33,394 bases of DNA from an uncultured Clostridia bacterium (GCA_934487205.1 CAKSRS010000026.1:1-33394), one strand, 5' to 3'; shown: positions 1-7,837, counted from the stretch's first letter. The notes: generated by a model not told the origin, from the sequence alone. Numbers and translations are program-made.

Positions 1-2
1 TC

Positions 3-104
3 AAGGTTAATACAGAGCGCCTTAGCGACCTTGACAGATTTCCGTTTCCGAATGGATTGTTAGTTATGCCGGTTGAATATTTAATTGGGTTTTTCTTGAT
101 TTAA
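3..104 (+). CDS. Possible C-terminal end of an unidentified protein (cut by window start)
   Basis: A frame open from the window edge runs for 33 codons to a TAA at 102-104. Its last residues (MPVEYLIGFFLI) are hydrophobic. I do not recognise the sequence. It could equally be non-coding, because the stretch is short and the next 100 bases are structured rather than coding. The only support is an open frame without a stop. Confidence 0.2.
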   Translation, partial: KVNTERLSDLDRFPFPNGLLVMPVEYLIGFFLI

Positions 105-205
105 ACGCCTCTTTGCTACGAACCAACTGAACCTCTTATGAGGCTGGTCGCAGGCAACAGCCTGCTGCTCGCCCATGCGACCGGGTATATACATACGCCG
201 TCGGG
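105..205. other. Structured GC-richer stretch of unknown role
   Basis: No convincing reading frame. Several hairpins sit side by side: CCTC/GAGG with a TTAT loop (132-143), GGTCGC (146-151) with GCGACC (177-182), and a competing GCAGGC (150-155)/GCCTGC (160-165) with an AACA loop. The density of pairing and the higher GC content contrast with the AT-rich flanks. It could be a small structured RNA, a mobile-element end or a degenerate repeat. I could not match it to a known RNA family by eye. Confidence 0.35.
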
Positions 206-244
206 TTTAGTTTGTCCGTTCTGAAACATTTTTTCCTATCCCCT

Positions 245-273
245 AAAAATGGACTGCAAGACTTTTTACAGCC
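245..273 (-). terminator. Weak intrinsic terminator of the marR-adh-aldh operon
   Basis: On the minus strand, just after the aldehyde dehydrogenase stop, GGCTG pairs with CAGTCC (one bulged base), followed by ATTTTT. The stem is short, so the call is tentative. Confidence 0.35.
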
Positions 274-277
274 TATT

Positions 278-1660
278 TTATTTTAAGAACATATGCAAAA
301 GCTTGTCATAGAGTTCACTGTTGTACGGCTGATAGCGCATAGGCAGGTCGAGCCATGTTTTTTTGTCAACAATGGATTTTGTATGCGAAAAAGCGTCAAA
401 TCCGGCTTTGCCGTGATATGCGCCTATGCCGCTTTCGCCGACGCCGCCAAACCCCATGCTGCTTGTTGCAAGATGAATTATGACGTCATTTATACAGCCG
501 CCGCCAAAGGTAGATTCATCAGTTATGCGGCGAATGTTGGCTTTATTGTGTGAAAAGATGTACATTGCCAGCGGTTTGGCGTGTGTTTTCAGCTTTTCAA
601 CAATAGTATTAAAATCATCGAATACAATAACTGGCATAATCGGTCCGAAAATTTCTTCACCCATAACTGCGTCGCTTTCCGTCACATTATCCATAACCGT
701 CGGCGCAATCCGCAGTGACTGTATATCGGTTTCACCGCCGTATACGACTTTGTGTTTATCAATAAGTCCGCAAAGACGCATAAAATGCTTTTCATTTACG
801 ATTTTGCCGTAATTGCTGTTTTTCAGAGGATTGTCTCCGAATTGCAGCTTTATTTGTTTCTTTACCTCCGAAATAAATGCGTTTTTTACCGAACGTTCGC
901 AAAGAATATAATCGGGAGCAACACATGTCTGACCGCAGTTAAGGTATTTCCCGAAAACAATGCGTTTTGCAGCAAGTTTTATATTTGCGCTTGAATCAAC
1001 AATGCAAGGACTTTTTCCGCCAAGCTCCAAAACAACCGGCGTAAGATGCTCTGCGGCATGACGGAGAACTTCTTTACCTACCGCCTGGCTTCCGGTGAAA
1101 AATATAAAGTCAAATTTTTGGTCGAGAAGCGCAGTGTTTTCGGCTCTGCCGCCGGTTATCACTGCGATATATTCGGGCGGAAAACATTCGGAGACTATTT
1201 TTTCTATAATGGCGCTTGTTGCAGGGGAATATGCGCTTGGCTTTACAATTGCCGTATTTCCGGCGGCAATGGCATCGGCAAGCGGATCAATACTTAAAAG
1301 AAACGGATAATTCCACGGGCTCATGATAAGCGTGTTTCCGTAAGGTACGCTTTGTGTAAAGCTGTGAGAGGCAAACTGCGCAAGGGGGGTGCGGACGGTT
1401 TTTCTGTGTGCAAATCTTCTTGTATGGCGAATCATATATGAAATTTCGGACAGTGCAAGCCCGCTTTCGCACATAAAGCTTTCATAAAAACTTTTTCCGA
1501 GATCGGATAATAGGGCATTTTTTACTTCCGATTCGTACTTTTTTATGGATGAATACAGCTTTTTGAGCTGATTTATACGGAAATCTACCGACAAAGTATG
1601 TCCGTCTCTGTAATAGTTTCTCTGTTTTACAAGCAAAGCCTGAATTTCCGGCTGAGTCAT
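278..1660 (-). CDS. NAD(P)-dependent aldehyde dehydrogenase (class 3 / fatty aldehyde type)
   Basis: Oxidises an aldehyde to the acid with NAD(P). The 460-residue length fits the short, membrane-tail-free class 3 aldehyde dehydrogenases (about 450-490 residues). Visible landmarks are PWNYPF at residues 115-120, the cofactor loop FFTGSQAVGK at 187-196, general base Glu212 in LELGGKSP, and nucleophile Cys246 in NCGQTC. The start ATG overlaps the stop of the upstream alcohol dehydrogenase by 4 bases, so the two are translationally coupled. With that enzyme and the MarR regulator it forms a three-gene operon that would interconvert and remove an alcohol/aldehyde pair. The substrate cannot be told from sequence; fatty or aromatic aldehydes are typical for the class. 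Confidence 0.9.
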   Translation of the reverse strand: MTQPEIQALLVKQRNYYRDGHTLSVDFRINQLKKLYSSIKKYESEVKNALLSDLGKSFYESFMCESGLALSEISYMIRHTRRFAHRKTVRTPLAQFASHSFTQSVPYGNTLIMSPWNYPFLLSIDPLADAIAAGNTAIVKPSAYSPATSAIIEKIVSECFPPEYIAVITGGRAENTALLDQKFDFIFFTGSQAVGKEVLRHAAEHLTPVVLELGGKSPCIVDSSANIKLAAKRIVFGKYLNCGQTCVAPDYILCERSVKNAFISEVKKQIKLQFGDNPLKNSNYGKIVNEKHFMRLCGLIDKHKVVYGGETDIQSLRIAPTVMDNVTESDAVMGEEIFGPIMPVIVFDDFNTIVEKLKTHAKPLAMYIFSHNKANIRRITDESTFGGGCINDVIIHLATSSMGFGGVGESGIGAYHGKAGFDAFSHTKSIVDKKTWLDLPMRYQPYNSELYDKLLHMFLK

Positions 1661-2871
1661 TTTTCATCACTCCAATCTGCAATAATATAATAAAATTTTT
1701 CGAGTTCCTTTCGGGTCATCAATTTCGGAACTGGATAAAGCGGATTAGCCTCCGCTTCGGCATTGCGTGCCATTTGTGGAATATCGGATTTTTTTATTCC
1801 CGTAAGCTTGTCGGGAATACTTATCTGTTTGTTTAAATCCCTTACGGCTTTAATAAATTTTTCTGCGCCGATTTCATGACTGTCATTTTTATCGGAAACT
1901 CCGACAGCTATTCCGATTTCATGCAGCTTTTTGTAAGCGCTTTTGCCATAAGCTTCGAGTACATAGGGTATAATTACGGCATTTGCAAGACCGTGCGGTG
2001 TTCCGTATGTACCGCCGAGAGAATGTGCAACGGCGTGAATATATCCCACATAAGATTTTGAAAAAGCAATTCCTGCCTTGTAAGCGGCAAAGAGCATATT
2101 TTCTCTTGCGATACGGTTATGACCGTCATTATATGCGTTTTCAATATTTTCAAAAATCAACTTTGCTGCCTCAAGCGCCAGACAGCGTGTTTCTTTTGTG
2201 GTTGAACGTCCGATGTATGCTTCTATGGCATGAGTCAGGGCGTCGATCCCGGTTGTGGCCGTCAGATGCGGCGACAGTGAATAGGTGAGGGCAGCGTCCA
2301 AAACGGCATATCGGGGAATGAGAGGGAAACTCATCAAGGCATATTTATGATGCTTTTCACTATCCGTGATAATTGCCGCAAGTGTAACCTCGCTGCCTGT
2401 GCCGGCGGTTGTAGGTATGGCAATGAGAGGCGGCAGAGTACGCATTACACGCAGAATACCTTTTAACTGCCCCAAACTTCTTTTAGGATAAACAAGCCTT
2501 GCTCCGAGAGCCTTTGCACAGTCCATTGAAGAACCGCCGCCGATTGCGATAAGGCTGTCGCAGTTGTTTTGCAGATAAATTTTCAGAGCCTCCTCCACAT
2601 TATGCACCGTGGGATTTGGCCGGGTTTTATCGTATATTATGTAGGCAATGCCGCATTTTTTTAATATGTCTTCAAGAGTTTTGGTTAAACTGTTTCGCGT
2701 AATACCGCTGTCGGTTACGATAAGCGGCGACTTTATTCCTTCATTACGGAATACATATTCCAGTTCGGAGCAGGATTTTATAATTTTGGGTTCTCTGTAT
2801 GGGAGAAGCGGCAGAGCTATACGAAATGCCGTCTGAAAAATGCGGCAAAATGCCGATTTAAGAAGAAACAT
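1657..2871 (-). CDS. Iron-containing (group III) alcohol dehydrogenase
   Basis: A 404-residue member of the metal-dependent Fe-ADH family, interconverting an alcohol and aldehyde with NAD(P)H. The dinucleotide signature GGGSSMDCAK is at residues 111-120. The metal-binding part holds TTGIDALTHAIEAY and then HAVAHSLGG with TPHGLAN, giving the expected His ligands. An N-terminal stretch of about 25 residues precedes the usual family start and may be a tail. It lies between marR, which overlaps its start by 14 bases, and the aldehyde dehydrogenase, overlapped by 4, so alcohol to aldehyde to acid (or the reverse) is the natural reading. Expression should follow the MarR-controlled promoter at 3377-3405. 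The second Fe-ADH at 29943-31106 is a different, YqhD/BdhA-like branch. Confidence 0.9.
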   Translation of the reverse strand: MFLLKSAFCRIFQTAFRIALPLLPYREPKIIKSCSELEYVFRNEGIKSPLIVTDSGITRNSLTKTLEDILKKCGIAYIIYDKTRPNPTVHNVEEALKIYLQNNCDSLIAIGGGSSMDCAKALGARLVYPKRSLGQLKGILRVMRTLPPLIAIPTTAGTGSEVTLAAIITDSEKHHKYALMSFPLIPRYAVLDAALTYSLSPHLTATTGIDALTHAIEAYIGRSTTKETRCLALEAAKLIFENIENAYNDGHNRIARENMLFAAYKAGIAFSKSYVGYIHAVAHSLGGTYGTPHGLANAVIIPYVLEAYGKSAYKKLHEIGIAVGVSDKNDSHEIGAEKFIKAVRDLNKQISIPDKLTGIKKSDIPQMARNAEAEANPLYPVPKLMTRKELEKFYYIIADWSDEK

Positions 2872-3325
2872 AAGTATCTACCTTTCGCAATTTTGTTAAA
2901 GCAGATTCGAGATTTTCGCTAATAATACCGAGACTGCGGTAAAAAGCAGCACGTTCTTCTTCGCTTAGCCCTATGCTGACTTCGTCAAGGACGCGTTCTA
3001 TTTTATCGGTTATTTTTTTGCCTGCTTCGTATCCTTTATCGGTCAGCGAAATGGGGGATTTATAGCGCTTGGCGCTCCCGGTTTCACGGGTAAGATAGCC
3101 GCTTCCTTCAAGATGGTCAAGCGAACGTGAAATAGTTGCCTTGTCCTCTTCACAGCGTTCACATAAATCCGTAGCCGTTAAAGCACCGGAGGAATAGAGA
3201 TAATAAAGGCATGAAATATGTGAGCTGCGCAGACCGTATTCTGCCATTTCGTGATTTTTTATACTTCGTATGTTGCGGCTTATTCGGTTAATAAGCACAG
3301 TAAATACTTCAAATCGTTCTTGCAT
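2858..3325 (-). CDS. MarR-family transcriptional regulator
   Basis: A 155-residue winged-helix regulator. The central part shows the MarR fold: a helix-turn-helix around LTATDLCERCEEDKATISRS, then the wing (GSGYLTRETGSAKRYKSPI) with LTDKGYE after it. The start at 3325 is supported by an AAGGAA ribosome binding site. It is the first gene of an operon with an alcohol and an aldehyde dehydrogenase, and its promoter carries two related inverted repeats, one covering the start site and one covering the -35 box. The simplest model is an autorepressor released by an aldehyde, alcohol or acid ligand. Ligand identity is not visible. No Cys-based redox switch is obvious. Confidence 0.9.
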   Translation of the reverse strand: MQERFEVFTVLINRISRNIRSIKNHEMAEYGLRSSHISCLYYLYSSGALTATDLCERCEEDKATISRSLDHLEGSGYLTRETGSAKRYKSPISLTDKGYEAGKKITDKIERVLDEVSIGLSEEERAAFYRSLGIISENLESALTKLRKVDTYVSS

Positions 3326-3346
3326 ACTGATAAAATTCCTTTCTGT

Positions 3347-3378
3347 ATTGTACTTGTTGAAGTTTCAACAAGTACAAT
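3347..3378. promoter_or_regulatory. Operator 1: 32-bp perfect inverted repeat (MarR site)
   Basis: Arms of 15 bases, ATTGTACTTGTTGAA and its complement, flank a 2-base GT centre. It overlaps the downstream edge of the -10 box and the expected start site of the marR operon. Binding there would block transcription initiation. Confidence 0.8.
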
Positions 3379-3405
3379 TATATCACAAATTTGTTGAAAT
3401 GTCAA
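3377..3405 (-). promoter_or_regulatory. Sigma-A promoter of the marR operon
   Basis: On the minus strand TTGACA (3400-3405) and TATAAT (3377-3382) are separated by exactly 17 bases. Both hexamers match the consensus perfectly, so the promoter must be actively repressed to be regulated, consistent with the operators that overlap it. Confidence 0.85.
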
Positions 3406-3408
3406 CAG
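3391..3408. promoter_or_regulatory. Operator 2: imperfect copy of the MarR site
   Basis: TTGTTGAA-AT-GTCAACAG matches the core of operator 1 (TTGTTGAA-GT-TTCAACAA) at nearly every arm position and overlaps the -35 box. Centre-to-centre distance from operator 1 is about 37 bp. Confidence 0.65.
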
Positions 3409-3499
3409 GCGATAAAAGGAACTGTAAAATTTTTTTTACATCCCCATAAGTATTAATTTATGCTTTCCTCTATATTTCTACTTCAACACTGATGTCATT

Positions 3500-3858
3500 T
3501 TAAAAGAATACCGTGCATATTTTATCATGTTTTACTTCCATTTTTTCAACCAATGTTATCCACAATTCTTCATCCCAGCTGTCAATCAACTGGGGTTTAT
3601 CCGCCAATGTTTCAAAAAATAATCTTAATTCTCGCTCTTTATTTATCTTTTTATCCCTTTCTGCAGTGACTTTATTTAAGCGTTTCTCGGCTTTTTCATA
3701 TCTTCGCACAAGGCTGTTATACTTTTTTGTGTAAGCGTCTTGAGACTGCTTTTTTTGAGCATTATCATGTACGCAGTTACTCACAAGCTCTGACACCACT
3801 TTGAGCTCTTCGGTTAATTTGGCAATCTCCTCATTTAATTTTGTACGGTCACATATGA
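3500..3858 (-). pseudogene. C-terminal remnant of a large serine recombinase
   Basis: About 115 residues resemble the C-terminal coiled-coil tail of large serine recombinases of integrative elements: KLNEEIAKLTEELKVVSELV, then the TKKYNSLVRRYEKAEKRL helix and the closing SWDEELWITLVEKMEV segment that in the family precedes the final strand. The catalytic serine domain, recombinase domain and zinc ribbon are all missing. The frame ends upstream near 3858, where the opposite strand becomes a truncated MATE transporter gene. It is best read as the scar of an integrated element that decayed or was deleted. Recognition rests on family pattern memory, not on a search. Confidence 0.7.
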
Positions 3859-4401
3859 TTACATCGGTCTATTCTATAGCGGACACGGCGATGGTCGGAC
3901 AGTATCACGGGCCGCAGGGAACGGCAGCACCGGCGGTTGTCGCACCGATATGGAACATCATATACAGTCTGGGGCTGCTTATGAGTATTGGCGGCAGTGT
4001 TATCCTCAGCACAAAACGCGGCAACAAAAAAGCGACGGAAGTGAAAATCAGTATTTCGCGTCGGCGGTAATCGGCGCGTCTTGGACGGTGCTGAGCATGG
4101 CGTGCCCCAATGTATATATTCGTATTTTTATGACTCCCACACCGTGCATATGGCTCCCGATATTGTCTGAACTTATGCGCTGTCATTCATGCTGTTGCCG
4201 TTAAATATTTTCTTAACGTATTATTTCCAGGCTATTATGAAACCGAGGGCGGCGTTTGTTGTGTCTGTGGCGCGCGGACTTGTTATCAGCGGTATTTTGA
4301 TTATAATTCTCCCGGCTGCGGTCAGCGCTGCCGCTATTTGGTTTGCAATGCCGATTACTGAGCTGGCGGTTATGCTTTACGCCGCCGCGGTGATCCGATA
4401 G
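3855..4401 (+). pseudogene. Decayed MATE-family multidrug efflux transporter
   Basis: Pieces of a MATE protein are spread over three frames. First comes the N-terminal TSVYSIADTAMVGQYHGP region with WNIIYSLGLLMSIGGS. Then, after a shift in an A-run near 4030, comes ENQYFASAVIGASWTVLSMA. A second shift near 4180 leads to LPLNIFLTYYFQAIMKPRAA and two late membrane segments ending at the stop at 4401. Against a usual length of about 450 residues, the start and the middle (several transmembrane helices) are gone. The 5' end abuts the recombinase remnant. It cannot encode a working pump. Confidence 0.75.
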
Positions 4402-4585
4402 TACACAAAGGCTCTGCCATGCGGGACTGCCCGTGCCGATATGAAACGCTGAATTTCGTGGCGGTGACATCTAAAGCCGAAAAAATGGACTTTGTTTACG
4501 ATAATTTTTCTTTGAAAAAATAATGCATTACAAATTTTGAAAAGTGCATGATAAGCGCCGGCTGTTTTTTGTAAAATCACAATTT

Positions 4586-4640
4586 AAAAAGAGCATAAAT
4601 GCGGAAAATCATGTGTAATGGATCGCATTATGCTCTTTTT
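4586..4640 (-). terminator. Intrinsic terminator after the SCIFF maturase
   Basis: A 13-bp stem (4586-4598 with 4628-4640) plus an inner GCG/CGC stem, directly after the maturase stop codon. On the minus strand it runs into a U-rich tail. The A/T ends make it usable in both directions, which would also shield the operon from the MATE remnant side. Confidence 0.75.
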
Positions 4641-6014
4641 TTATTTGTTCATGGCCTTATGCACCTGAATCATAATTGCACATTCCATGCGTTTTTTAAA
4701 GAGTTCGCAGCCGTACTCATATACGCCGTTTATATTGCCCGTGGCGTGGTATGCATTCGCCGCGCACCCGCCGGAACAATATAATTTTGCCCAGCAGTCT
4801 TTACATTCCGGGCGGGAATATACATTGCATTTTTTGAATTTATCGCGCAGGGCGGTGTTTTTCACGCCGTCCCAAATATTACCCATGCAGTAGTTTTCGT
4901 CGCCAACAAACTGATGACACGGATATAAATCGCCCCATGGCGTTACCGCCATATATTCCGTACCGGAACCGCAGCCCGATATTCGCTTATATATGCAAGG
5001 TCCGTTTTCCAAATCAATCATGTAGTGGTAGAAGGTAAAACCTCTGCCTTCTTCATCGCGTTTTATCATTTCATTTGCAAGAATTTCGTACTGCTCAAAA
5101 AGTTTCGGCAAATCTTCTTTGGTGAGCGCATACGGGTCTTGCGGCGAACAAACCACGGGCTCCATACTGAGTTCGGTAAATCCCAAATCCGCCGTGTGAA
5201 AAATATCGTTCGTAAAATCAACGTTGTTATGTGTATAAGTACCGCGAACGTAATAGCTTTTGCCGGCGCGCTTTTTCACAAATTCCTGAAATTTCGGAAC
5301 AATTATGTCGTAGCTGCCGCGTCCGGCATAATCCTTGCGCAAGCGGTCGTGGATCTCTTTTCTGCCGTCCAGACTTAACACGACGTTTTGCATTTCCTTG
5401 TTGCAAAATTCCGTAACTTCATCATCGAGCAGCATGCCGTTGGTTGTGAGTGTAAAACGAAAATTTTTCCCGTGCTGTTTTTCTATGCTTCTGGCATATG
5501 CAACAAGCTGTTTTACAACGTCCCAGTTCATGAGCGGTTCGCCGCCGAAAAAGTCAACTTCAAGATTTTTTCGGTCGCCCGAGGACGCAATCAGAAAATC
5601 AAGCGCCTGCTTGCCGACTTCAAAACTCATTAAGGCCTTATCCCCCTGATATTTCCCCTGGCTTGCAAAGCAGTACGTGCAGTTTAAATTGCATGTGTGA
5701 GCAACATGCAGACACAGAGCTTTAATGACGTTATTCTTGTTTTTAAGTACATCAGCTTTGTCCTCGTAAATGTCCTCACAGAAAAGCTGGCCGGAGTTTT
5801 TGAGTGATTCAATATCGGATATGCATGCGTCGATATCCTGTTCGGTTATGTTGTTTTCCGCATATTTATCAAGAATTGTTTTGATAATTTCACTGCGGGG
5901 AGTGTTTTCATACATTGCAATAATATCGTAAGCGACGTCGTCAACACAATGTACCGAGCCGCTCAGGGCGTCAATTACAATATTGTATCCGTTTTGTTTG
6001 TATTGGTGTATCAT
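4641..6014 (-). CDS. scfB: Radical SAM/SPASM maturase of the SCIFF peptide (ranthipeptide synthase)
   Basis: 457 residues, the normal size. The N-terminal about 90 residues fit the RiPP precursor-recognition element seen in these maturases. The radical SAM CNLNCTYC motif is at residues 108-115 (cysteines 108, 112, 115), followed by DFFGGEP. The C-terminal SPASM region has the Cys-rich runs CGSGTEYMAVTPWGDLYPCH and CKDCWAKLYCSGGCAANAYH for two auxiliary [4Fe-4S] clusters. The family uses S-adenosylmethionine to make a thioether from a Cys of the SCIFF precursor. It lies directly downstream of that precursor in the same transcript, with an AAGGGA ribosome binding site and a hairpin in between. 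The product's biological role is unknown in the family. Confidence 0.93.
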   Translation of the reverse strand: MIHQYKQNGYNIVIDALSGSVHCVDDVAYDIIAMYENTPRSEIIKTILDKYAENNITEQDIDACISDIESLKNSGQLFCEDIYEDKADVLKNKNNVIKALCLHVAHTCNLNCTYCFASQGKYQGDKALMSFEVGKQALDFLIASSGDRKNLEVDFFGGEPLMNWDVVKQLVAYARSIEKQHGKNFRFTLTTNGMLLDDEVTEFCNKEMQNVVLSLDGRKEIHDRLRKDYAGRGSYDIIVPKFQEFVKKRAGKSYYVRGTYTHNNVDFTNDIFHTADLGFTELSMEPVVCSPQDPYALTKEDLPKLFEQYEILANEMIKRDEEGRGFTFYHYMIDLENGPCIYKRISGCGSGTEYMAVTPWGDLYPCHQFVGDENYCMGNIWDGVKNTALRDKFKKCNVYSRPECKDCWAKLYCSGGCAANAYHATGNINGVYEYGCELFKKRMECAIMIQVHKAMNK

Positions 6015-6035
6015 AAATTATCCCTTCAATAAATT

Positions 6036-6059
6036 TGCCGACTGCAAAGGCAGTCGGCA
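6036..6059 (-). promoter_or_regulatory. Intercistronic hairpin between the SCIFF precursor and its maturase
   Basis: A perfect 10-bp stem (TGCCGACTGC with GCAGTCGGCA, 4-base loop) without a proper U-tract on the minus strand. It would slow read-through or protect the upstream mRNA, giving much more precursor than enzyme, a common need in RiPP operons. Confidence 0.6.
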
Positions 6060-6079
6060 TAACCTTTAAAAGTAAAATT

Positions 6080-6343
6080 CTATCTGTTTTCGCACGGCTG
6101 GTTAGCAACGCCGCATGAAGTTTTGCATGCAGACTGGCAAGAAGTCTGGCACTCGCCGCAACCGCCTTCGCAGCTTGTAAGCTTTCTCGTGTTAAGCGTT
6201 ACGATTCTTCCCGTATTTTCACACGGTTGGTTAGCAACGCCGCATGAAGTTTTGCATGCAGACTGGCAAGAGGTCTGGCACTCGCCGCAACCGCCTTCAC
6301 AGTTTGTAAGTTTTCTTGTATTAAGTGTTGTAATTCTGTTCAT
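6080..6343 (-). CDS. scfA: SCIFF ranthipeptide precursor, tandem-duplicated
   Basis: SCIFF precursors are normally about 45 residues with six cysteines. This 87-residue protein is two head-to-tail copies with an exact 43-residue period: residues 1-43 and 44-86, plus a final Arg. Each copy has the TLNTRKLT leader and the GECQTSCQSACKTSC core ending GVANQPCEN. Each carries seven cysteines, one more than the family name implies (the extra one in NCE/SCE). The residue after KTSC is Gly in both copies where Thr is usual. A good AAGGAGA site and a strong promoter (6380-6408) precede it, and the cognate maturase follows. The two units differ at only a few residues near their starts, so the duplication is recent or kept similar. 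Confidence 0.93.
   Translation of the reverse strand: MNRITTLNTRKLTNCEGGCGECQTSCQSACKTSCGVANQPCENTGRIVTLNTRKLTSCEGGCGECQTSCQSACKTSCGVANQPCENR
6086..6343 (-). repeat. Two 129-bp direct repeats forming the SCIFF gene
   Basis: Unit 1 is 6215-6343 and unit 2 is 6086-6214. They are nearly identical at the DNA level over most of their length, with differences concentrated in the codons for the N-terminal leader. The period is a whole number of codons, so unit number can change without breaking the frame. Confidence 0.9.
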
Positions 6344-6379
6344 CGAAAATTCTCCTTATAAAAAATATACATTATTAAT

Positions 6380-6408
6380 ATTATATATTTTTTTGGTGCA
6401 GTTGTCAA
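6380..6408 (-). promoter_or_regulatory. Sigma-A promoter of the SCIFF operon
   Basis: On the minus strand TTGACA (6403-6408) and TATAAT (6380-6385) have a 17-base spacer. Both hexamers are consensus, suggesting strong constitutive expression of the peptide. Confidence 0.8.
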
Positions 6409-6418
6409 GTAAAATGCA

Positions 6419-7798
6419 CTATTTAATGACAAGTATTTTCCCGTTTTCCGAAAATGAAAGGTCAATTCCGTTATTTTGATAAGCATTCACGGCGGCGACA
6501 GCGTCTTCCGTAATGCGTTCGCCCGGGGCGATTATCGGGATTCCGGGCGGATATGCCCATATGTATTCGGCGGATATTCTGCCGACAGCGCACGAAAATG
6601 GTATTGATTCCGCGGTTTGCTCCGCTGCCGCATGCAGTGGCATAGCCTGTTCCGCCGCGGGCGGATAAAGCGAAAACGGCGAAAAGTTCCCGGTCAGCCG
6701 ATTGTCCGCATCTTCAAGAGCGCGGTATAATTGCAGCAATGACTGCGGCGTATCGCCTATTCCCGTCATGGCGAGACAATAGCCGACGGCTGCCATTTCA
6801 CATTCAATTCCGCGGTCTTGCAGCTGCTCAAATATTTCCGTGCCGGACGCAAATTCGCTTGAAATCACTATTTTACTTCTGTCATAGTCAAAAAAGTTTC
6901 CTCGGTAATCGGATAAAAATTTAAAATTTTTGAGATTTTTTGCACGTCGGTAAAAATCATTCAGCGCGGTTATCCACGGGGAAAATAATTCATCGCCGTC
7001 GGAATATAGCATTTTTATGCATCCGTCGATTGACGATAAAAGCAGGTAGGACGGACTGCTTGATTCAAAAACCGAAAGCTTTTTTTCAATTTTATCGGCG
7101 TCGGCGATATTTCCCGATACATAGCATACGGCTGTCTGCGTAAGCCCGGACAGGGTTTTGTGCAAACTTTCGATAACGATGTCGCCGCCGTATGACACGG
7201 CGTCTTTCGGAAAATCGGCGTATCCGAAATGCGCGCCGTGCGCCGCGTCCACGATGACGGGTATATGCGCGCTGTGCGCGATATCGCATATTTTTCGGAT
7301 GTCGCTGACGATGCCTTCATATGTCGGACTTGTGATAACCATTGCATGCGCGTCATGATTTTGCGCGATGGCGGTGCGTACGGCGTCGGGGGATATGCAG
7401 CCGTATCCGCCGGTAAACGGCTCATGTTCGGGCGTGATATATACGGTTTGCGCATGTATCAGCTCTGCCGCGTTGTAGACGGATTTGTGGCAATTTCGTG
7501 CCATAATAATTTTTCCGCCGAACGGAACGCACGCCGAAATTGCGGCAAGAATACCGCATGTTGAACCGTTTATAAGATAAAAAGCTCTGCCCGCGCCGCG
7601 CAGATGTGCGGCTGTGTTCATGGACTCTTTTAATATCCCGTGCGCGTCATGCAGATTGTCAAACCCCGTTATTTCGGTTATGTCCTGCCGTGCGGAAAGG
7701 TTTGCAAGATGGGGAAAGGACGCGGCGCTGCGTTTGTGCCCCGGCATATGCATAGGCAGTTTTTTGTTATTCAAAAGCTTGTCCGATAAAGTTTCCAT
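6419..7798 (-). CDS. PLP-dependent Orn/Lys/Arg decarboxylase family protein
   Basis: 459 residues from the ATG at 7798, chosen because GGAGGG lies about ten bases upstream and the family's opening motif follows soon after (LPMHMPGHKR). The longer upstream frame runs through the promoter. The PLP lysine is in SLHKTLSGLTQTAV, and DAAHGAHFGY supplies the cofactor-binding Asp and His. The short clostridial form lacks the N-terminal wing domain of the large E. coli enzymes. The C-terminal domain is present (PPGIPIIAPGERIT). It probably decarboxylates arginine, lysine or ornithine to a polyamine precursor; the substrate is not decidable here. It is monocistronic, divergent from an MFS transporter that could carry a related solute. 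Confidence 0.85.
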   Translation of the reverse strand: METLSDKLLNNKKLPMHMPGHKRSAASFPHLANLSARQDITEITGFDNLHDAHGILKESMNTAAHLRGAGRAFYLINGSTCGILAAISACVPFGGKIIMARNCHKSVYNAAELIHAQTVYITPEHEPFTGGYGCISPDAVRTAIAQNHDAHAMVITSPTYEGIVSDIRKICDIAHSAHIPVIVDAAHGAHFGYADFPKDAVSYGGDIVIESLHKTLSGLTQTAVCYVSGNIADADKIEKKLSVFESSSPSYLLLSSIDGCIKMLYSDGDELFSPWITALNDFYRRAKNLKNFKFLSDYRGNFFDYDRSKIVISSEFASGTEIFEQLQDRGIECEMAAVGYCLAMTGIGDTPQSLLQLYRALEDADNRLTGNFSPFSLYPPAAEQAMPLHAAAEQTAESIPFSCAVGRISAEYIWAYPPGIPIIAPGERITEDAVAAVNAYQNNGIDLSFSENGKILVIK

Positions 7799-7837
7799 AT
7801 CAGCCGTCCCTCCGTTTTTGCATGGTATTTGTCTAAT

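Noticed and set aside
4402..4585. Possible small gene between the MATE remnant and the SCIFF terminator.
   Set aside because: Short frames without ribosome binding sites or recognisable sequence; nothing supportable.
6086..6343. The SCIFF direct repeats as a CRISPR-like or minisatellite array.
   Set aside because: Only two units, no spacers, and the period is coding and matches the known SCIFF family.
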